Assembly (NCBI GenBank): GCA_009746045.1
Contig: RPFO01000231.1
Location: 231,501 to 295,500, forward strand
Length of the DNA: 64,000 nt
Direction: 5' to 3'
Source: Mesostigma viride
Taxonomy: Eukaryota > Streptophyta > Mesostigmatophyceae > Mesostigmatales > Mesostigmataceae
Positions 9,953 through 20,040 of this stretch are shown here, in pieces. Below the pieces are notes generated by a model. The model worked only from the letters and a program-made list of their open reading frames with translations. It ran no database searches and was not told the origin of the DNA. The position numbers and the translations under genes are program-made. Numbering within the stretch: position 1 is the stretch's first letter; each line of letters begins with the position of its first letter.

Positions 9953-11850
9953 TCGTCTTTCTAAGACGCACATGCTGATATAGTTTTCCGACGCTATTAC
10001 GCAATATACGATGAGCAAACGCCCATCGACGCAACGCAGCCTGACGGCTGCGCTCGGCAATGAAAATACGTCTGCAGCTCCGGCTGCAGCTTCGCCCTCA
10101 GGTCCGGCAGGCAGCGGTGACACTAGTCGCGCACTGGTGGTCGTCCAGCACCCTCCCGGGCTTCCTGCCTCGCCTTCAGCCTCGCCCGAGCCCAAACGCA
10201 GCCGCCCCACCGAACCTAGCTGGTCTGAGTCCGACTTTGACGTTGATGAGTTATTTTCCACCTTCGACGTCAACAGACCTGGCTATTTTGACAGGCCACA
10301 CATCCGGATACTGGAGCTCCTCTTTTATGGGTCGTATGCCTCCCTTCTTGACCTGTGCCAGCGCCTTCAACGCCACAAATGCTTCCGCAGCCAGTCTGAC
10401 GGCCAGTTTCAGCTCCGCTCAGCTGACCTGTCTGGCTGGTCGCGACCGGCGCGCCTTCAGCTTGCCGCCCTCTTTTCCATCCTTCAACGCTGTTCCGCGG
10501 ACCTCTGGCAACCCGTCCCCTTGACCGAATTCGCCCTCCTCCGCCTCCTCTCACAGCATGTGACGCCCCTCGCTTGCGAAATGCAAGTTTTGGGTCGTAC
10601 GCTGGCTGCTGAGCTCCCCACCATCCCCACCGCCACCGCCACCGCCACCGCCACCCTCCTCGCCTCCACCCCCCCCCCCCCTCCGCAGTCCACCGACTCC
10701 ATCATCGCCCAGCTCCGCGACATTGACCAGCGCCTTAAGGACAATGCAATGGCTATCGAGGTCCTGCAAAACACCGCAGGCCTCACCGCCCAGGCGGTGA
10801 AGGACATTGCCGCCAAGCCAGCCCCGGCTGGCCTGGCCGGCGACGCTCCTCCCATCCCGACCTGGGCGGACATGCACGCCACCTCCACCACCTCCGCCGT
10901 CGCAGCACAGCTCCAGCAGCAGACGCTCGACCTGCGCGAGGAGGCCGAGCTCGCCAAGCGCAGCCTTAACGTCATTGTCAAGAACTTCGACATGGAGGAA
11001 GGTGAGAATTCCGAGAAGCTTGCACGTGCGTTTGAGAGAGAAATCCTTGGTCGCATGGGCCTTACTGGTGAGATCGAGCTGGTCGCCCACCGCCTTCACC
11101 GCGCACGGGGTAAGGCAGGGGCGCCCCCGCTCCTCACCTTTAAGAACCCAGCGGACAAGATTTCTTTTCTCCAACGCCGCAAGCGGCTCGAGAAGACTCT
11201 CTTCACCCTTGACGACGACTTGACCCTGGCGCAGCAACAACGGCGACGGGAGCTATGGCCGACCTACCTCCAGCTCCGGCAGACCAATTAAGGCGGGGCA
11301 GCCGGTGTACTGGAAGGGGGCGGCCATCTACGTCGGCCACAAGCCCTGGCATGCGACCGCCGCGGCCCCAGCGACTCCAGACGCCCCAGCTTAGGGGAAT
11401 ACAGCAGTAGTAGTGTAGAATAGATAGACCGTGGCCATGTACATGTACGCCTCCTACAGGCACTATACCAGCTAAGCCACGCGCATTCTGTAGCCATGTA
11501 CATGTGTGCCTATGATGCGCCACACCCCAGATGATGCCTAGCTTTATGTAGTTAAGCTGTGCCCATGCAGAGAGCTGCTCTCTGCTGAGATGCCACGCTC
11601 TAGCTTTTGTATAGCTATGATGATCTTCCCCACCTATGACGGGCTCCCCTTAGCTGGGAGTTGCCCGAGACTCTGGGTGGTGCAGGTGCCCTACTAGGGC
11701 ACCTAGTAGACCAAGTGTTGTTTACATTCCCACCCTTGCAGGAAGTAGCTTAGAATGTATTATAAGCCATATGCCCCTTCTCAAGGGCTATGTGCTACAG
11801 ATACTCCCAACGGAGTTCTGTTCCTAATTAATTAATTAATGGTAGGCAAG
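9953..11850 (+). mobile_element. ORF1-only LINE-like element 1
   Basis: Starts right behind the LINE-A tail, holds one long ORF (10011-11291) and about 450 bases of 3' UTR, then hairpin CTCC-CAAC-GGAG (11804-11815) and a (TAAT)n tail at 11823-11840. No reverse transcriptase frame follows ORF1, so it probably moves, or moved, with enzymes supplied by another element. Element 2 at 15.4-16.8 kb has the same plan. Confidence 0.65.
10011..11291 (+). CDS. L1-like ORF1 protein (RRM type RNA-binding)
   Basis: 426 codons from an ATG. N-terminal third Ser/Ala/Pro-rich; residues about 55-190 globular; a Thr/Ala/Pro run at about 200-220; a helical, coiled-coil-like stretch at about 228-265; then an RRM-like domain from about residue 318 (S-L-N-V-I-V-K-N-F, later A-H-R-L-H-R-A-R, P-L-L-T-F-K-N) and the closing helix common in L1 ORF1 proteins (D-D-D-L-T-L-A-Q-Q-Q). 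Family role: coats element RNA as an RNP and acts as nucleic-acid chaperone. The reading frame is lost at the TAA near 11289: a neighbouring frame continues 34 codons to a TAG at 11392-11394 (V-Y-W-K-G-A-A-I-Y-V), which looks like the true C-terminus, so a one-base indel is likely. Confidence 0.75.
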   Translation: MSKRPSTQRSLTAALGNENTSAAPAAASPSGPAGSGDTSRALVVVQHPPGLPASPSASPEPKRSRPTEPSWSESDFDVDELFSTFDVNRPGYFDRPHIRILELLFYGSYASLLDLCQRLQRHKCFRSQSDGQFQLRSADLSGWSRPARLQLAALFSILQRCSADLWQPVPLTEFALLRLLSQHVTPLACEMQVLGRTLAAELPTIPTATATATATLLASTPPPPPQSTDSIIAQLRDIDQRLKDNAMAIEVLQNTAGLTAQAVKDIAAKPAPAGLAGDAPPIPTWADMHATSTTSAVAAQLQQQTLDLREEAELAKRSLNVIVKNFDMEEGENSEKLARAFEREILGRMGLTGEIELVAHRLHRARGKAGAPPLLTFKNPADKISFLQRRKRLEKTLFTLDDDLTLAQQQRRRELWPTYLQLRQTN

Positions 11851-11852
11851 GA

Positions 11853-12382
11853 TAGATCATGGCATGCCTCGTATTTTGGACGAGATTAGGCAGCGTAGGA
11901 TAGCATTTGTAGGACACCTTGCTCGCACCAGCCAGGTCGACACCGCCCTTCGGGTCTGGCCGGCCCCCAGCGGCTTTGCCAGCCAGGGCGCCACATTCTG
12001 CCCTGGCCTGGCCCTGAGGGCATTCCCAAAAGGGTAGGGAAACCTGTCACGAACTACATCCAGATGTTGCTGGACGACCTAGTGGTCCCAGCCCAGTTTG
12101 AGCACCGCATCCACTCTCTCTCCCGTCTTTGGACTGCCATGCAGGACAAGATGCGGTGGAAGAGGATTGTCAAGGCGCACACGCCCGACCCTGTGGGCAA
12201 GCCCCCTCCCCCCAAGCGGAGGCGGCGTTTTGATGAGTAGTGTAGTTAGGATTTTCTAGACTAGATAGCTTAGAGTTAGGATAGTTCGATTACGCGGCTT
12301 CCTCCACCCCATCCATCATGAAATATGTGCTACATGATCTCCCAACGGAGGCATGTTATAATTTAATTTAATTTAATTTAAG
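11853..12382 (+). mobile_element. LINE-B 3' fragment
   Basis: RT C-terminus (Q-R-R-I-A-F-V-G-H-L-A-R-T) with a frameshift near 12030, ending in a Pro/Lys/Arg tail (P-P-P-P-K-R-R-R-R) and TAG at 12237-12239; then 3' UTR, hairpin 12339-12350 and an (AATTT)n tail. A second copy lies at 27300-27815 on the minus strand. Confidence 0.7.
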
Positions 12383-12602
12383 GATAGATGGCTTGCAAGT
12401 AGTGATGAAGGAGACCATGCCCCCAAGTCTGTGGGGGCTCCGCGTGTGACCGCGTATGGCATTCATAGCGATTCGGGCCGTGGCACCCACAACCCTGTAA
12501 CTAGGACCTAGATAGCTTACATCATCCATTTCATCCCATGTTCCCCTCCCACTGAGAACTTATTCTCACGTGACGCAGTCACGTGTCTATTAATTAATTA
12601 AT
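12383..12602 (+). mobile_element. LINE-A 3' UTR copy
   Basis: Same 3' UTR as 9740-9950 (GCATTCATAGCGATTCGGGCCG..., CTGTAACTAGGACCTAGATAGC), hairpin 12567-12585 and TTAAT tail. Only about 220 bases long, strongly 5'-truncated. Confidence 0.75.
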
Positions 12603-12715
12603 CTAGTTCCTACAGTACTTCGACTGCATGGCACCCGGCCGCATTCATGTGTCAAATGATGCCGGTGCATCATTCAACGCCCGATCTGAATGCAGATGCC
12701 CGGCCCATTAGTTAA

Positions 12716-13010
12716 TAAACACCACGTAACTGTGTCACGTGAGCACAAGCCCTCAGGGAAATTAACATGGGACGGGGTGGATGGTGTAGCTTTCTAGTTC
12801 CTAGTTACAGGGATGCGGGCACCATGGCCCGAATCACTATGCCTGCCAAACGTGGTCACTGTCACGCGAAACCCCCACCGACTGGGGGGCAGTGGTGTCC
12901 TTCATTACGTACTGTCTGCCACCTATCAGTTTACACGTCATCTGCCTCCATATTACAGACAAACCAAAGAAGGCTGCCCGGGCGTGAGCCAGTCCCGACT
13001 ATGTCGGGCT
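12716..13010 (-). mobile_element. LINE-A 3' UTR copy, minus strand
   Basis: Reverse-oriented copy of the LINE-A 3' end; its terminal hairpin (12723-12745) differs from the other copies by a change that still pairs as G-U. Ends around GCCCGGGCGTGAGC, the coding part just before the stop. Confidence 0.65.
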
Positions 13011-13094
13011 ACTAGCACATGTATGTCCATGCCTAGCCTGTTCATTATTATAGTGGATTATGTTGTGCGCCAAGCACGTGCCCCATTTGCTAGC

Positions 13095-13572
13095 ACTGCA
13101 GGCCGTGCCCCTGGCCTAGTGATCACAAACGAGCCCGGGGAAGGGGGGCCGACTAACAAGTGGAATTTACTCGCTGAGCTCATCTATGCCGATCCGACAT
13201 CGCGCTCATTGAGCAGCCGGATTCTGCCCAACTTTGGTTGGACTGCCTGGCTCTCGAGGCACGGGCTGTCTGTTAGTCTCGAAATCAGACCCAAGACAGA
13301 AGCCATGGATTGCCCTCGGTCTGGCCGCCCCCCCCCCTGAGCTCCGCCTGTTAGACAACACCCCAGTGCCCTTCCCCACTTCCGGTCGCTTCAAGCTGCT
13401 CGGCAGCTGGCTCCCCGACTGCGAGGACAACATCAGTGACGACCCGGATTGGCTGTATGGCCTGGGCACAGCCGTCCACGAGCACCGTCGCTGGTGGAGC
13501 AACCCCGCCCTGCCCCGGACTGTCAAACACGAAGTCTTCAAGAAGGTCGTCATCCTGGCGACCCTGACATTG
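13095..13572 (+). pseudogene. LINE-A reverse transcriptase fragment with YADD box
   Basis: The window around 13190 reads L-I-Y-A-D and, after a one-base slip, the usual D-I-A-L-I-E-Q; this is the catalytic YxDD box of a non-LTR RT. Further on: R-F-K-L-L-G-S-W-L, R-R-W-W-S-N-P-A-L-P-R, matching 9060-9220. It breaks off at about 13572 into unrelated sequence. Frame interrupted, so a pseudogene. Confidence 0.65.
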
Positions 13573-14473
13573 CATTACCGAAAGAGGCAACATTCGTTTC
13601 CCTTGAAATTTCAAGTACAACGGGCGGCGCGCGAATTTCAGTGCATAATACGGAGCATACGGACAGTCTGATCCAGGACCGGATTGACCAAACCCGACAG
13701 GCCCAAATCTGCCCAAATCTTTCACTTCACGAGTCACTACAGGATCTGTACAGCAACTGTGGGCCGACTTCCTGATTCCGTGGACTCCGAGCATGCATAG
13801 AACATTTTCTTCTGAGAGGACAGGGTTTTAGTCTTTAGACCAACCTCGGAGCTATACCTAGTACCAGTCGTGGCAGTGTTCGATGGCATGAAAGCTCTTG
13901 CTGTCGTTCAAACGGCGCTGTCGAGTCTGTTGGTTTTTAATTTTGACAGGAATCGCCCAGCATCTTTTCCGCACGTTTGTAGCTCCAGGAGTTATAACAG
14001 CTGTAATAGCACCAGTGGAATGCAGTAGGGGAGGTCGAGCTTAAGGATCGAAAACTTTCTTTCGTTGTCATGCCACCATTCATGCTCTGCGGTTTAATAC
14101 ATGCACGACAGTGTAAGGCCCCTAGTTCAAGAGACGTTTCTGCGATCATAGACTGTTAGTGCGCCACCGGTAGTGGTAGAGAAATTTCATGCGTTTCTTG
14201 GAGAACCTATGGGCTTAATGACGGTTAGGCAAACGAGTTACTATCTCGCCCCGTACTAATCTACGAAACGTAAGTGTGCCGCCTTTCGATCCTGTGCGCA
14301 AGTGTGGGGATCTCAACGGGTCATTCGTTGTCACGTTTAAGAAGCGTCTCACCCATGGGTTCCATGGCAAACGCGGTGTGCCTGGCATACGCAATGTGCT
14401 CTGATGCATGGGTGTGTTCGGCATTGGTCTCGGCCGCAGTTTTTCGGGCCCTGGGTCGCGATGCACAAAGCAC

Positions 14474-14510
<37 letters not shown>

Positions 14511-15437
14511 CTCTTTGTGTCCGTAGCCAGTGTTGCCACTTTAGTTCGATGTATGACTTGCATCGCAGCACTTTGATATCAACACGGCCGCTCACTTTAC
14601 CAGATTACTAGCAACACTGGTTACATGTTGCAAACTGCATTGGTATACAAATAATATTGCAAATGCAAATAATCTGTATATAATATACAAAAGAGACAAG
14701 GGGGGTACTGGAAAACAAGAAATTTTACACAATTAACGCTGAATTCGAGTAGATCTCGCGAAAACAAGCATGTTTGCCACTGGTCGCAAACCCAGGGGGT
14801 ACCTAGGTTAGAAGTTACAGAGCCTCAAAAACGTTAGGGTAGGGAGGTAGGGTGCCGGGCCGATATGGGTTTTTTACAACAAAACACTTGGATTTTCTGG
14901 TAGCTCCCTGTATGGTCGGAATTTGGAAACGGTTTGACGGACAAACTGATAGCACTTGGCAAGCTGAACCCAAATCTGCAGTCAACATTTTGGCAGGTGC
15001 CATAGAGGGGGGGGGGGGGGGGCGCAAGATGGTGCTGCCCCAAAAGGCACGGAAGTATGCTGCCGTCGGCCACCACTACAAGGCTTCGGCTATCCAGCGC
15101 CGTGCCGTGCCAGTATCGCGTCGCGCCAGCCAACGGCCCATAGTAGAAAACCGAAATTTTCCCAAACACCAATAATAATGCTCAAACGGTAGAGCTCGCG
15201 GAGGTGATCATTTTGCTCCCTATCTCGACCCCCAGGACTCCTGGCTTCACAAGGTTTTGCTATGTAAAGCGCCCGAAAGATAGGTAGGTAGGGTCCAAGG
15301 GCTAACTTTTGGAAATTTTCAGCGTTGGTGTCTGATATTTATGCTTTGAGTACCCCCCTTGAAAGAGATGTCAATAATCTGCATTGAAGAGGATGCAGGT
15401 GTTTGACTGTGCATGGAGGCAAGAGCTGCTTGCTGAT
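13573..15437. other. No gene seen
   Basis: Only short open frames without motifs. Contains a (GT)n microsatellite at 14476-14509 and a run of 14-15 G near 15008. No element ends recognised. Confidence 0.5.
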
Positions 15438-16800
15438 AGCAGCCACCGCCGTGGGCTATTAATTAATTAATTAAATAATTAAACACGTGCTCCCGTTGGG
15501 GAGTCACGGAGCACCGAAGTGCTTTTAATCCCTGTGTGTGCACTACAGGAGAAAGGGCATGCAGAGACCCCCAGTCTCCTACATGCCAAAGGCATGCCAC
15601 AGCTGCATTCGGGCGCGCTAGCTAAAAGGACAGGCTACCGATCCGGCAAACTGTGGGTGCAATAAGGCCCATGTAAGCGTGGCATAACAACTTAGTAGCG
15701 TGGGCAAGTAATCTGAACATAGCCAGGGCGTAGCATGGCTGTACTAGGACTAGGCTAAGGCTATGGCTGGTTGTGTACGGTGCGTTGGCGGCACGTGACT
15801 AGGTATGTTGGCACAGCTAGGCAAACATTCTAAGCATGGCTGCCTTAGCGGCAGTGACTCCAATGGTTACAAGCTAGGGCTATTGCTATTCTAGCCCGCT
15901 GGGGGCGTCCACATCTTGTGGTTGATCATCAGGTCCCCGCCCGGCCCTCCAGTGGCACCTTGGGCTTCTGGGGGTCCTGCTCAGTTATGGCGGAGGTATT
16001 CCGGCCACAGGTCGCGTCGCTGCATGCTGTTGCTGAGCGGGGGTCAGGTCGTCATCCAGTGTCCAGGTGAGGTCGTGCAACCTCTTGCGACGAGAGAGGA
16101 ACCGCTGCTTATCCTCAGGGGAGGGGAAGGTGAGCAGGACTGGTGGGGGAGCCGCCTTGTCCCGTGAGTGGGGAAGGCGGTGGCACCCACGCAGTTCTAC
16201 CTCACCTACCAGGCCCATGAGGGTAAGAAGCTGGTTCTTGAGCTCGTCAGCAAGGGAGGTTGACGTCTCACCTGGCTTCTGGGGGAAGCGACGTAGCACC
16301 ACTCGGCACTCGCGGCGAGCGCGGTCGGTGACCTCCCGTTGCTGGGCCTGGCGGTGGTCCTCCAGCTCCTGGAGCTTCGTGGCGATCGATGGCGTCGGTG
16401 GTGGAGGCGGTCCGACGCTGACCGCAGCAGGTCCGCGTAGGAGAGCGGCGGGAGGTCACCAGCATCCTGCCGGGGTGGCTGGGATGCAATGGTGGCCGTC
16501 TGCTCCGCTATCTTGGGGACCTGTGAGGCCAGGGCCTCGGTGTGGGCGGTGATGGCCTCAAGCTTCTTCATGAGCACGCCGCACTTGCCCTCCACCAGGC
16601 GAGAGACAAGTGCAGCATGCGTTTCCGAAGCTTGCGCCGCGGTGTGCAGCGTCGTGAACTGGGGCTGGAGCTTGCCATATGGGCTATGGTGTGTCGCTTT
16701 CACAAATATTTGCCCGTCGTCGTTTTCTTCAGCGCTATAGTGCATGATGGCAGTGCCAAAACAATCCATGCCAATGATTTGGCATGATGGGGGGAAAGGA
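15438..16800 (-). mobile_element. ORF1-only LINE-like element 2
   Basis: Minus strand: broken ORF1 (16769 to about 15985), a 3' UTR of about 500 bases, hairpin CTCCC-CAAC-GGGAG (15490-15503) and a TTAAT-type tail at 15458-15480. Same plan as 9953-11850, again without a reverse transcriptase. Confidence 0.6.
15985..16769 (-). pseudogene. L1-like ORF1 protein, frameshifted
   Basis: First part in one frame (16769 down to about 16350) with a long helix of E/T/A/Q residues; the RRM-like part is in another frame (16302-15985: V-V-L-R-R-F-P, G-C-H-R-L-P, L-L-T-F-P-S-P-E-D-K, then T-L-D-D-D-L-T-P-A-Q). It aligns by eye with residues about 318-415 of the ORF1 at 10011. Two pieces plus a third overlapping frame mean at least one frameshift near 16300-16400; not functional as it stands. 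Confidence 0.6.
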
Positions 16801-16839
16801 TGACAATTCTACCTGGCTACTTGACACGTGCATGGTTGA

Positions 16840-16996
16840 CTCGCTCACCCAGCCACTCCCTCCCTCACGCACCCACGCCAGCACGCACACCCACATCCAC
16901 ACTGTCCCACGCACCCAAGCACGCACACCCACCCACCCATCCAGCCAGCCAGACACACACACACACACACACACACACATTTCTGTCTCTCTATAT
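16840..16996. repeat. CA-rich and TA microsatellite
   Basis: ACGCACCCA-type degenerate repeats, then (CA)n at 16955-16979 and TATATATAT at 16993-17001. The next LINE-R copy starts directly at the TA run. Confidence 0.8.
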
Positions 16997-17002
16997 ATAT
17001 CT

Positions 17003-17962
17003 GGCGGACCTCAACCCCCAGGGACGTGCGTGGCTGTTCTCGCTTTCCTTGCGGAGTGTGGGCTCGGCGTACCTTCGTGCTCTTCCCATGCCCCCCTCAT
17101 TCGCCTTAGCTCCCAGCCACTACTCGGTGGCGCTCCGGCACCAGCTATTTGCCCCGCAGCCTCTTGTTCCGGCCGGGCGGCCTTGTGGTAGCTGTGGGCA
17201 GCCGCTGGATCCCACAGGGACTCACTACCTTGCCTGCATGAGGGGCCATGCAACAGAATCAGAATTGGTATTTGTATTTGCACACTGTCCTCCTGACGGT
17301 GGTGCTCGCCATGGTTCGTTCAGTTTTTCCCCACGCGAACATCCGGTCCGAGGATGCGGATGGCGCTGCCTTCTATTCCCCCAACCACCGGCCTGACATC
17401 GTGGTGCTGGACTTTGAGGGGGGTGGCCGCATCTGCTTATTGACGTTTCGGTGGCGCGGCCGGCCTTGGCTCTTAGCCACGTGGCTGGGGCCTCCCTCAC
17501 GGCAGGTTACACGGCGGAGCGGGCGGAGCGGGCCAAGCTCCTGGCCTATGGCGACGTCGGGCACCATCGTGTGGTGCCCTTTGTCCTGGAGGAGTTTGGG
17601 GCCATGGGGCCCCTGACCTCCGCCTTCTTCAAGGAGTGTTGCCGGCTCCGGGAGGACCGGCTGGACCTGGAGGGCCAGCGGGCCCCATGGTCGGCGCGGA
17701 CCTGGACGTCAGATTGGCGTCAGCGCTTGTCGGTGGCGCTGACTCGGGCCATGGCTGACATCATGCTCCGCCGTACGCGGGCTGATTTTGCGGTGCAGCA
17801 GGGCTATTAGGTTCCTCCCGTTAGGCGTTTCCATTGGTCTTATCGTAGTATAGAGCTTTGACATGGCTCTGTATTTAGGTTTATAGCTGGGCGTTGGCTT
17901 TGGTTTGAGTGATTTCACTCTGCTATAAGTAATTATATTTTTATAATATATATTCATTATTT
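17003..17962 (+). mobile_element. LINE-R copy, 5'-truncated, plus strand
   Basis: 3' part of LINE-R ORF2 with frameshifts: Arg/Leu-rich helix, zinc cluster C-G-S-C...H-Y-L-A-C (about 17185-17240), endonuclease box R-P-D-I-V-V-L-D (about 17395-17415) and the C-terminal domain in a clean frame at 17451-17810. Then 3' UTR with GAGTGA/TCACTC hairpin and an AT tail. Starts right after a TATATATA run. Confidence 0.75.
17451..17810 (+). pseudogene. LINE-R ORF2 C-terminal domain (copy 1)
   Basis: 119 codons ending at TAG 17808. Segment P-F-V-L-E-E-F-G-A-M-G-P and W-R-Q-R-L-S-V-A-L-T-R is shared by all LINE-R copies in the window, so it is the conserved end of the protein behind the restriction-like endonuclease. 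Upstream frame is broken at about 17450 (one extra base relative to the copy at 18027). Confidence 0.65.
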
Positions 17963-18590
17963 ATATATATTCATTGAGGATGCGGATGGCGCTGCCTTCT
18001 ATTCCCCCAACCACCGGCCTGACATCGTGGTGCTGGACTTTGAGGGGGGTGGCCGGCATCTGCTTATTGACGTTTCGGTGGCGCGGCCCTTGGCTCTTAG
18101 CCACGTGGCTGGGGCCTCCCTCACGGCAGGTTACACGGCGGACCGGGCGGAGCGGGCCAAGCTCCTGGCCTACGGCGACGTCGGGCACCATCGTGTGGTG
18201 CCCTTTGTCCTGGAGGAGTTTGGGGCCATGGGGCCCCTGACCTCCGCCTTCTTCAAGGAGTGTTGCCGGCTCCGGGAGGACCGGCTGGACCTGGAGGGCC
18301 AGCGGGCCCCATGGTCGGCGCGGACCTGGACGTCATATTGGCGTCAGCGCTTGTCGGTGGCGCTGACTCGGGCCATGGCTGACATCATGCTCCGCCGTAC
18401 GCGGGCTGATTTTGCGGTGCAGCAGGGCTATTAGGTTCCTCCCGTTAGGCGTTTCCATTGGTCTTATCGTAGTATAGAGCTTTGACATGCCTCTGTATAT
18501 AGGTTTATAGCTGGGCGTTTGCTTTGGTTTGAGTGATTTCACTCTGCTGTAAGTAATTATATTTTTAATATATATTCATTGAGAATGATA
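17963..18590 (+). mobile_element. LINE-R copy, 5'-truncated, plus strand (copy 2)
   Basis: Nearly identical to 17378-17960 (differences of a few bases), joined head to tail behind the AT tail of copy 1. Begins exactly at GAGGATGCGGATGG. Retains the R-P-D...D endonuclease box and the entire C-terminus in one frame (18027-18434), where copy 1 has a frameshift. Confidence 0.75.
18027..18434 (+). pseudogene. LINE-R endonuclease end and C-terminus (copy 2)
   Basis: 135 codons: L-L-I-D-V-S-V-A-R-P (end of the endonuclease core) through P-F-V-L-E-E-F-G to the stop at 18432. Together with the frame just upstream (P-D-I-V-V-L-D at 18017-18040) it gives the intact R-P-D...D-V pattern. Truncated copy, no RT, so inactive alone. 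Confidence 0.65.
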
Positions 18591-18691
18591 GATTACGGAG
18601 GTGAGATAGGCATGCAACATAAGGAAAAACCCGATAACTGGGAGAATAACCCTGAAGAAATTATTAGTATAATCTGACACGGACATCCAAG

Positions 18692-18843
18692 AGTTGTACA
18701 AGCTAACGCTTATACTTTCTATGCGCAAACCTTTTTGCTAAGGTAAACGCATATTCTTACATCCTGCGCAGGATGTAAGAATATGCGTTTACCTTAGCAA
18801 AAAGGTTTGCGCATAGAAAGTATAAGCGTTAGCTTGTACAACT
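18692..18843. repeat. 152-bp palindrome P, copy 1
   Basis: Two 76-base halves that are reverse complements, centre at 18767/18768 (CATCCTGCGCAGGATG). Would fold into a 76-bp hairpin without loop. Confidence 0.9.
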
Positions 18844-19076
18844 TAAAACCTTTGCGCGTTGGGGCGGAATATTAAGCGGCTCCCTAGCTAGGGTTTACAC
18901 ACTAATTCCGCATCGAATTACTAATTCGATATTAATCCCGGGAAGGTCCGATATCTACCTCGCTAGGCGATTAATTAGGTCCGACCGGTGCCCCGGCGGA
19001 TCCTCCCAAATAATCCCTACTCGGCACTGTCCCCACGAGGTTTCGAACCCGTGACTTCCGCGCCACGCCGGTTCTA

Positions 19077-19228
19077 AGTTGTACAAGCTAATGCTTATAC
19101 TTTCTATGCGCAAACCTTTTTGCTAAGGTAAACGCATATTCTTACATCCTGCGCAGGATGTAAGAATATGCGTTTACCTTAGCAAAAAGGTTTGCGCATA
19201 GAAAGTATAAGCGTTAGCTTGTACAACT
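19077..19228. repeat. 152-bp palindrome P, copy 2 (centre of element)
   Basis: Same sequence as copy 1 with one mismatched pair (GCTAATGC against GCGTTAGC). Its centre is also the symmetry centre of the whole element. Confidence 0.9.
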
Positions 19229-19255
19229 TAGAACCGGCGCGGCGCGGAAGTCACG

Positions 19256-19266
19256 GGTTCGAAACC
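19256..19266 (+). promoter_or_regulatory. B-box-like pol III motif (also inverted at 19039-19049)
   Basis: GGTTCGAAACC fits the tRNA B-box consensus, set in a T-arm-like context (GTCACG...TCGTG). No clear A box 30-60 bases upstream. Suggests the arms derive from a tRNA-like or SINE sequence. Confidence 0.4.
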
Positions 19267-19480
19267 TCGTGGGGACAGTGCCGAGGAGTAGGGATTATTT
19301 GGTAGGATCCGCCGGGGCACCGGTCGGACCTAATTAATCGCCTAGCGAGGTAGATATCGGACCTTCCCGGGATTAATATCGAATCAGTAATTCGATATCG
19401 AATTAGTAATTCGATGCGGAAGTGTGTAAACCCTAGCTACGGAGCCGCTTAATATTCCGCCCCAACGCGCAAATGTTTTA

Positions 19481-19632
19481 AGTTGTACAAGCTAACGCTT
19501 ATACTTTCTATGCGCAAACCTTTTTGCTAAGGTAAACGCATATTCTTACATCCTGCGCAGGATGTAAGAATATGCGTTTACCTTAGCAAAAAGGTTTGCG
19601 CATAGAAAGTATAAGCGTTAGCTTGTACAACT
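19481..19632. repeat. 152-bp palindrome P, copy 3
   Basis: Matches copy 1; ends GTACAACT directly before the right CCAAG duplication. Confidence 0.9.
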
Positions 19633-19735
19633 CCAAGGATCACGCCAGCTGCACAAGGTACAACTAGTAACTATACATCACAAAACTACACGCAGCAACA
19701 GCGCTGCCGGCCCACCATGCAGGCCTGGAAGGGAT

Positions 19736-20040
19736 CTAGACCGCATGGATCGCGACAAAGTCGGCCCGGGTGCGGCGGAATAACACATCAGCCACGGTGC
19801 GAGTGAGGGCGAGTGACAACAGGCGCTGCCGCCAATATGAGGACCACGTGCGGGCCGACCACGGGGCGGTCTGACCCTCGAGGTCGAGGCGGTCTTCACG
19901 GCGCTGGCAGCACTCGTGGAAAAACTCCGCTGTCTTGGGGCCCATGGCCCCGAACTCCTCAAGGACAAAGGGGATGACCCGGTGCATGGGGCCCCACATT
20001 GCCGTAGGAGGCAAACTTGTTGCGCTCAGCCACAGCGGCA
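19736..20040 (-). pseudogene. LINE-R C-terminal domain
   Basis: Continuation of the ORF after a frameshift: V-I-P-F-V-L-E-E-F-G-A-M-G-P, W-R-Q-R-L and R-T-R-A-D-F, same as in the shorter copies, ending at the TAG near 19738-19736. A three-base slip in the LALTR part (19810) separates it from 26126-26383. Confidence 0.6.

Larger units (their letters stand above)
18692..19632. mobile_element. Triple-palindrome element with 5-bp target duplication
   Basis: 941 bp inserted in the LINE-R 3' UTR. Flanks CCAAG at 18687-18691 and 19633-19637; the empty site is seen at 26025-26035 in another LINE-R copy. Order: palindrome P (18692-18843), arm A (18844-19076), palindrome P (19077-19228), inverted arm A' (19229-19480), palindrome P (19481-19632). 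Each P is 152 bp, near-perfectly self-complementary, and begins AGTTGTACAAGCTAACGC. The whole element is also one inverted repeat around the centre of the middle P. No ORF. Each arm has a pol III B-box-like GGTTCGAAACC. Confidence 0.85.

Noticed and set aside
10551-11240. 229-codon minus-strand frame
   Set aside because: Antisense to ORF1, which has an ATG, an RRM-like motif and a proper stop.
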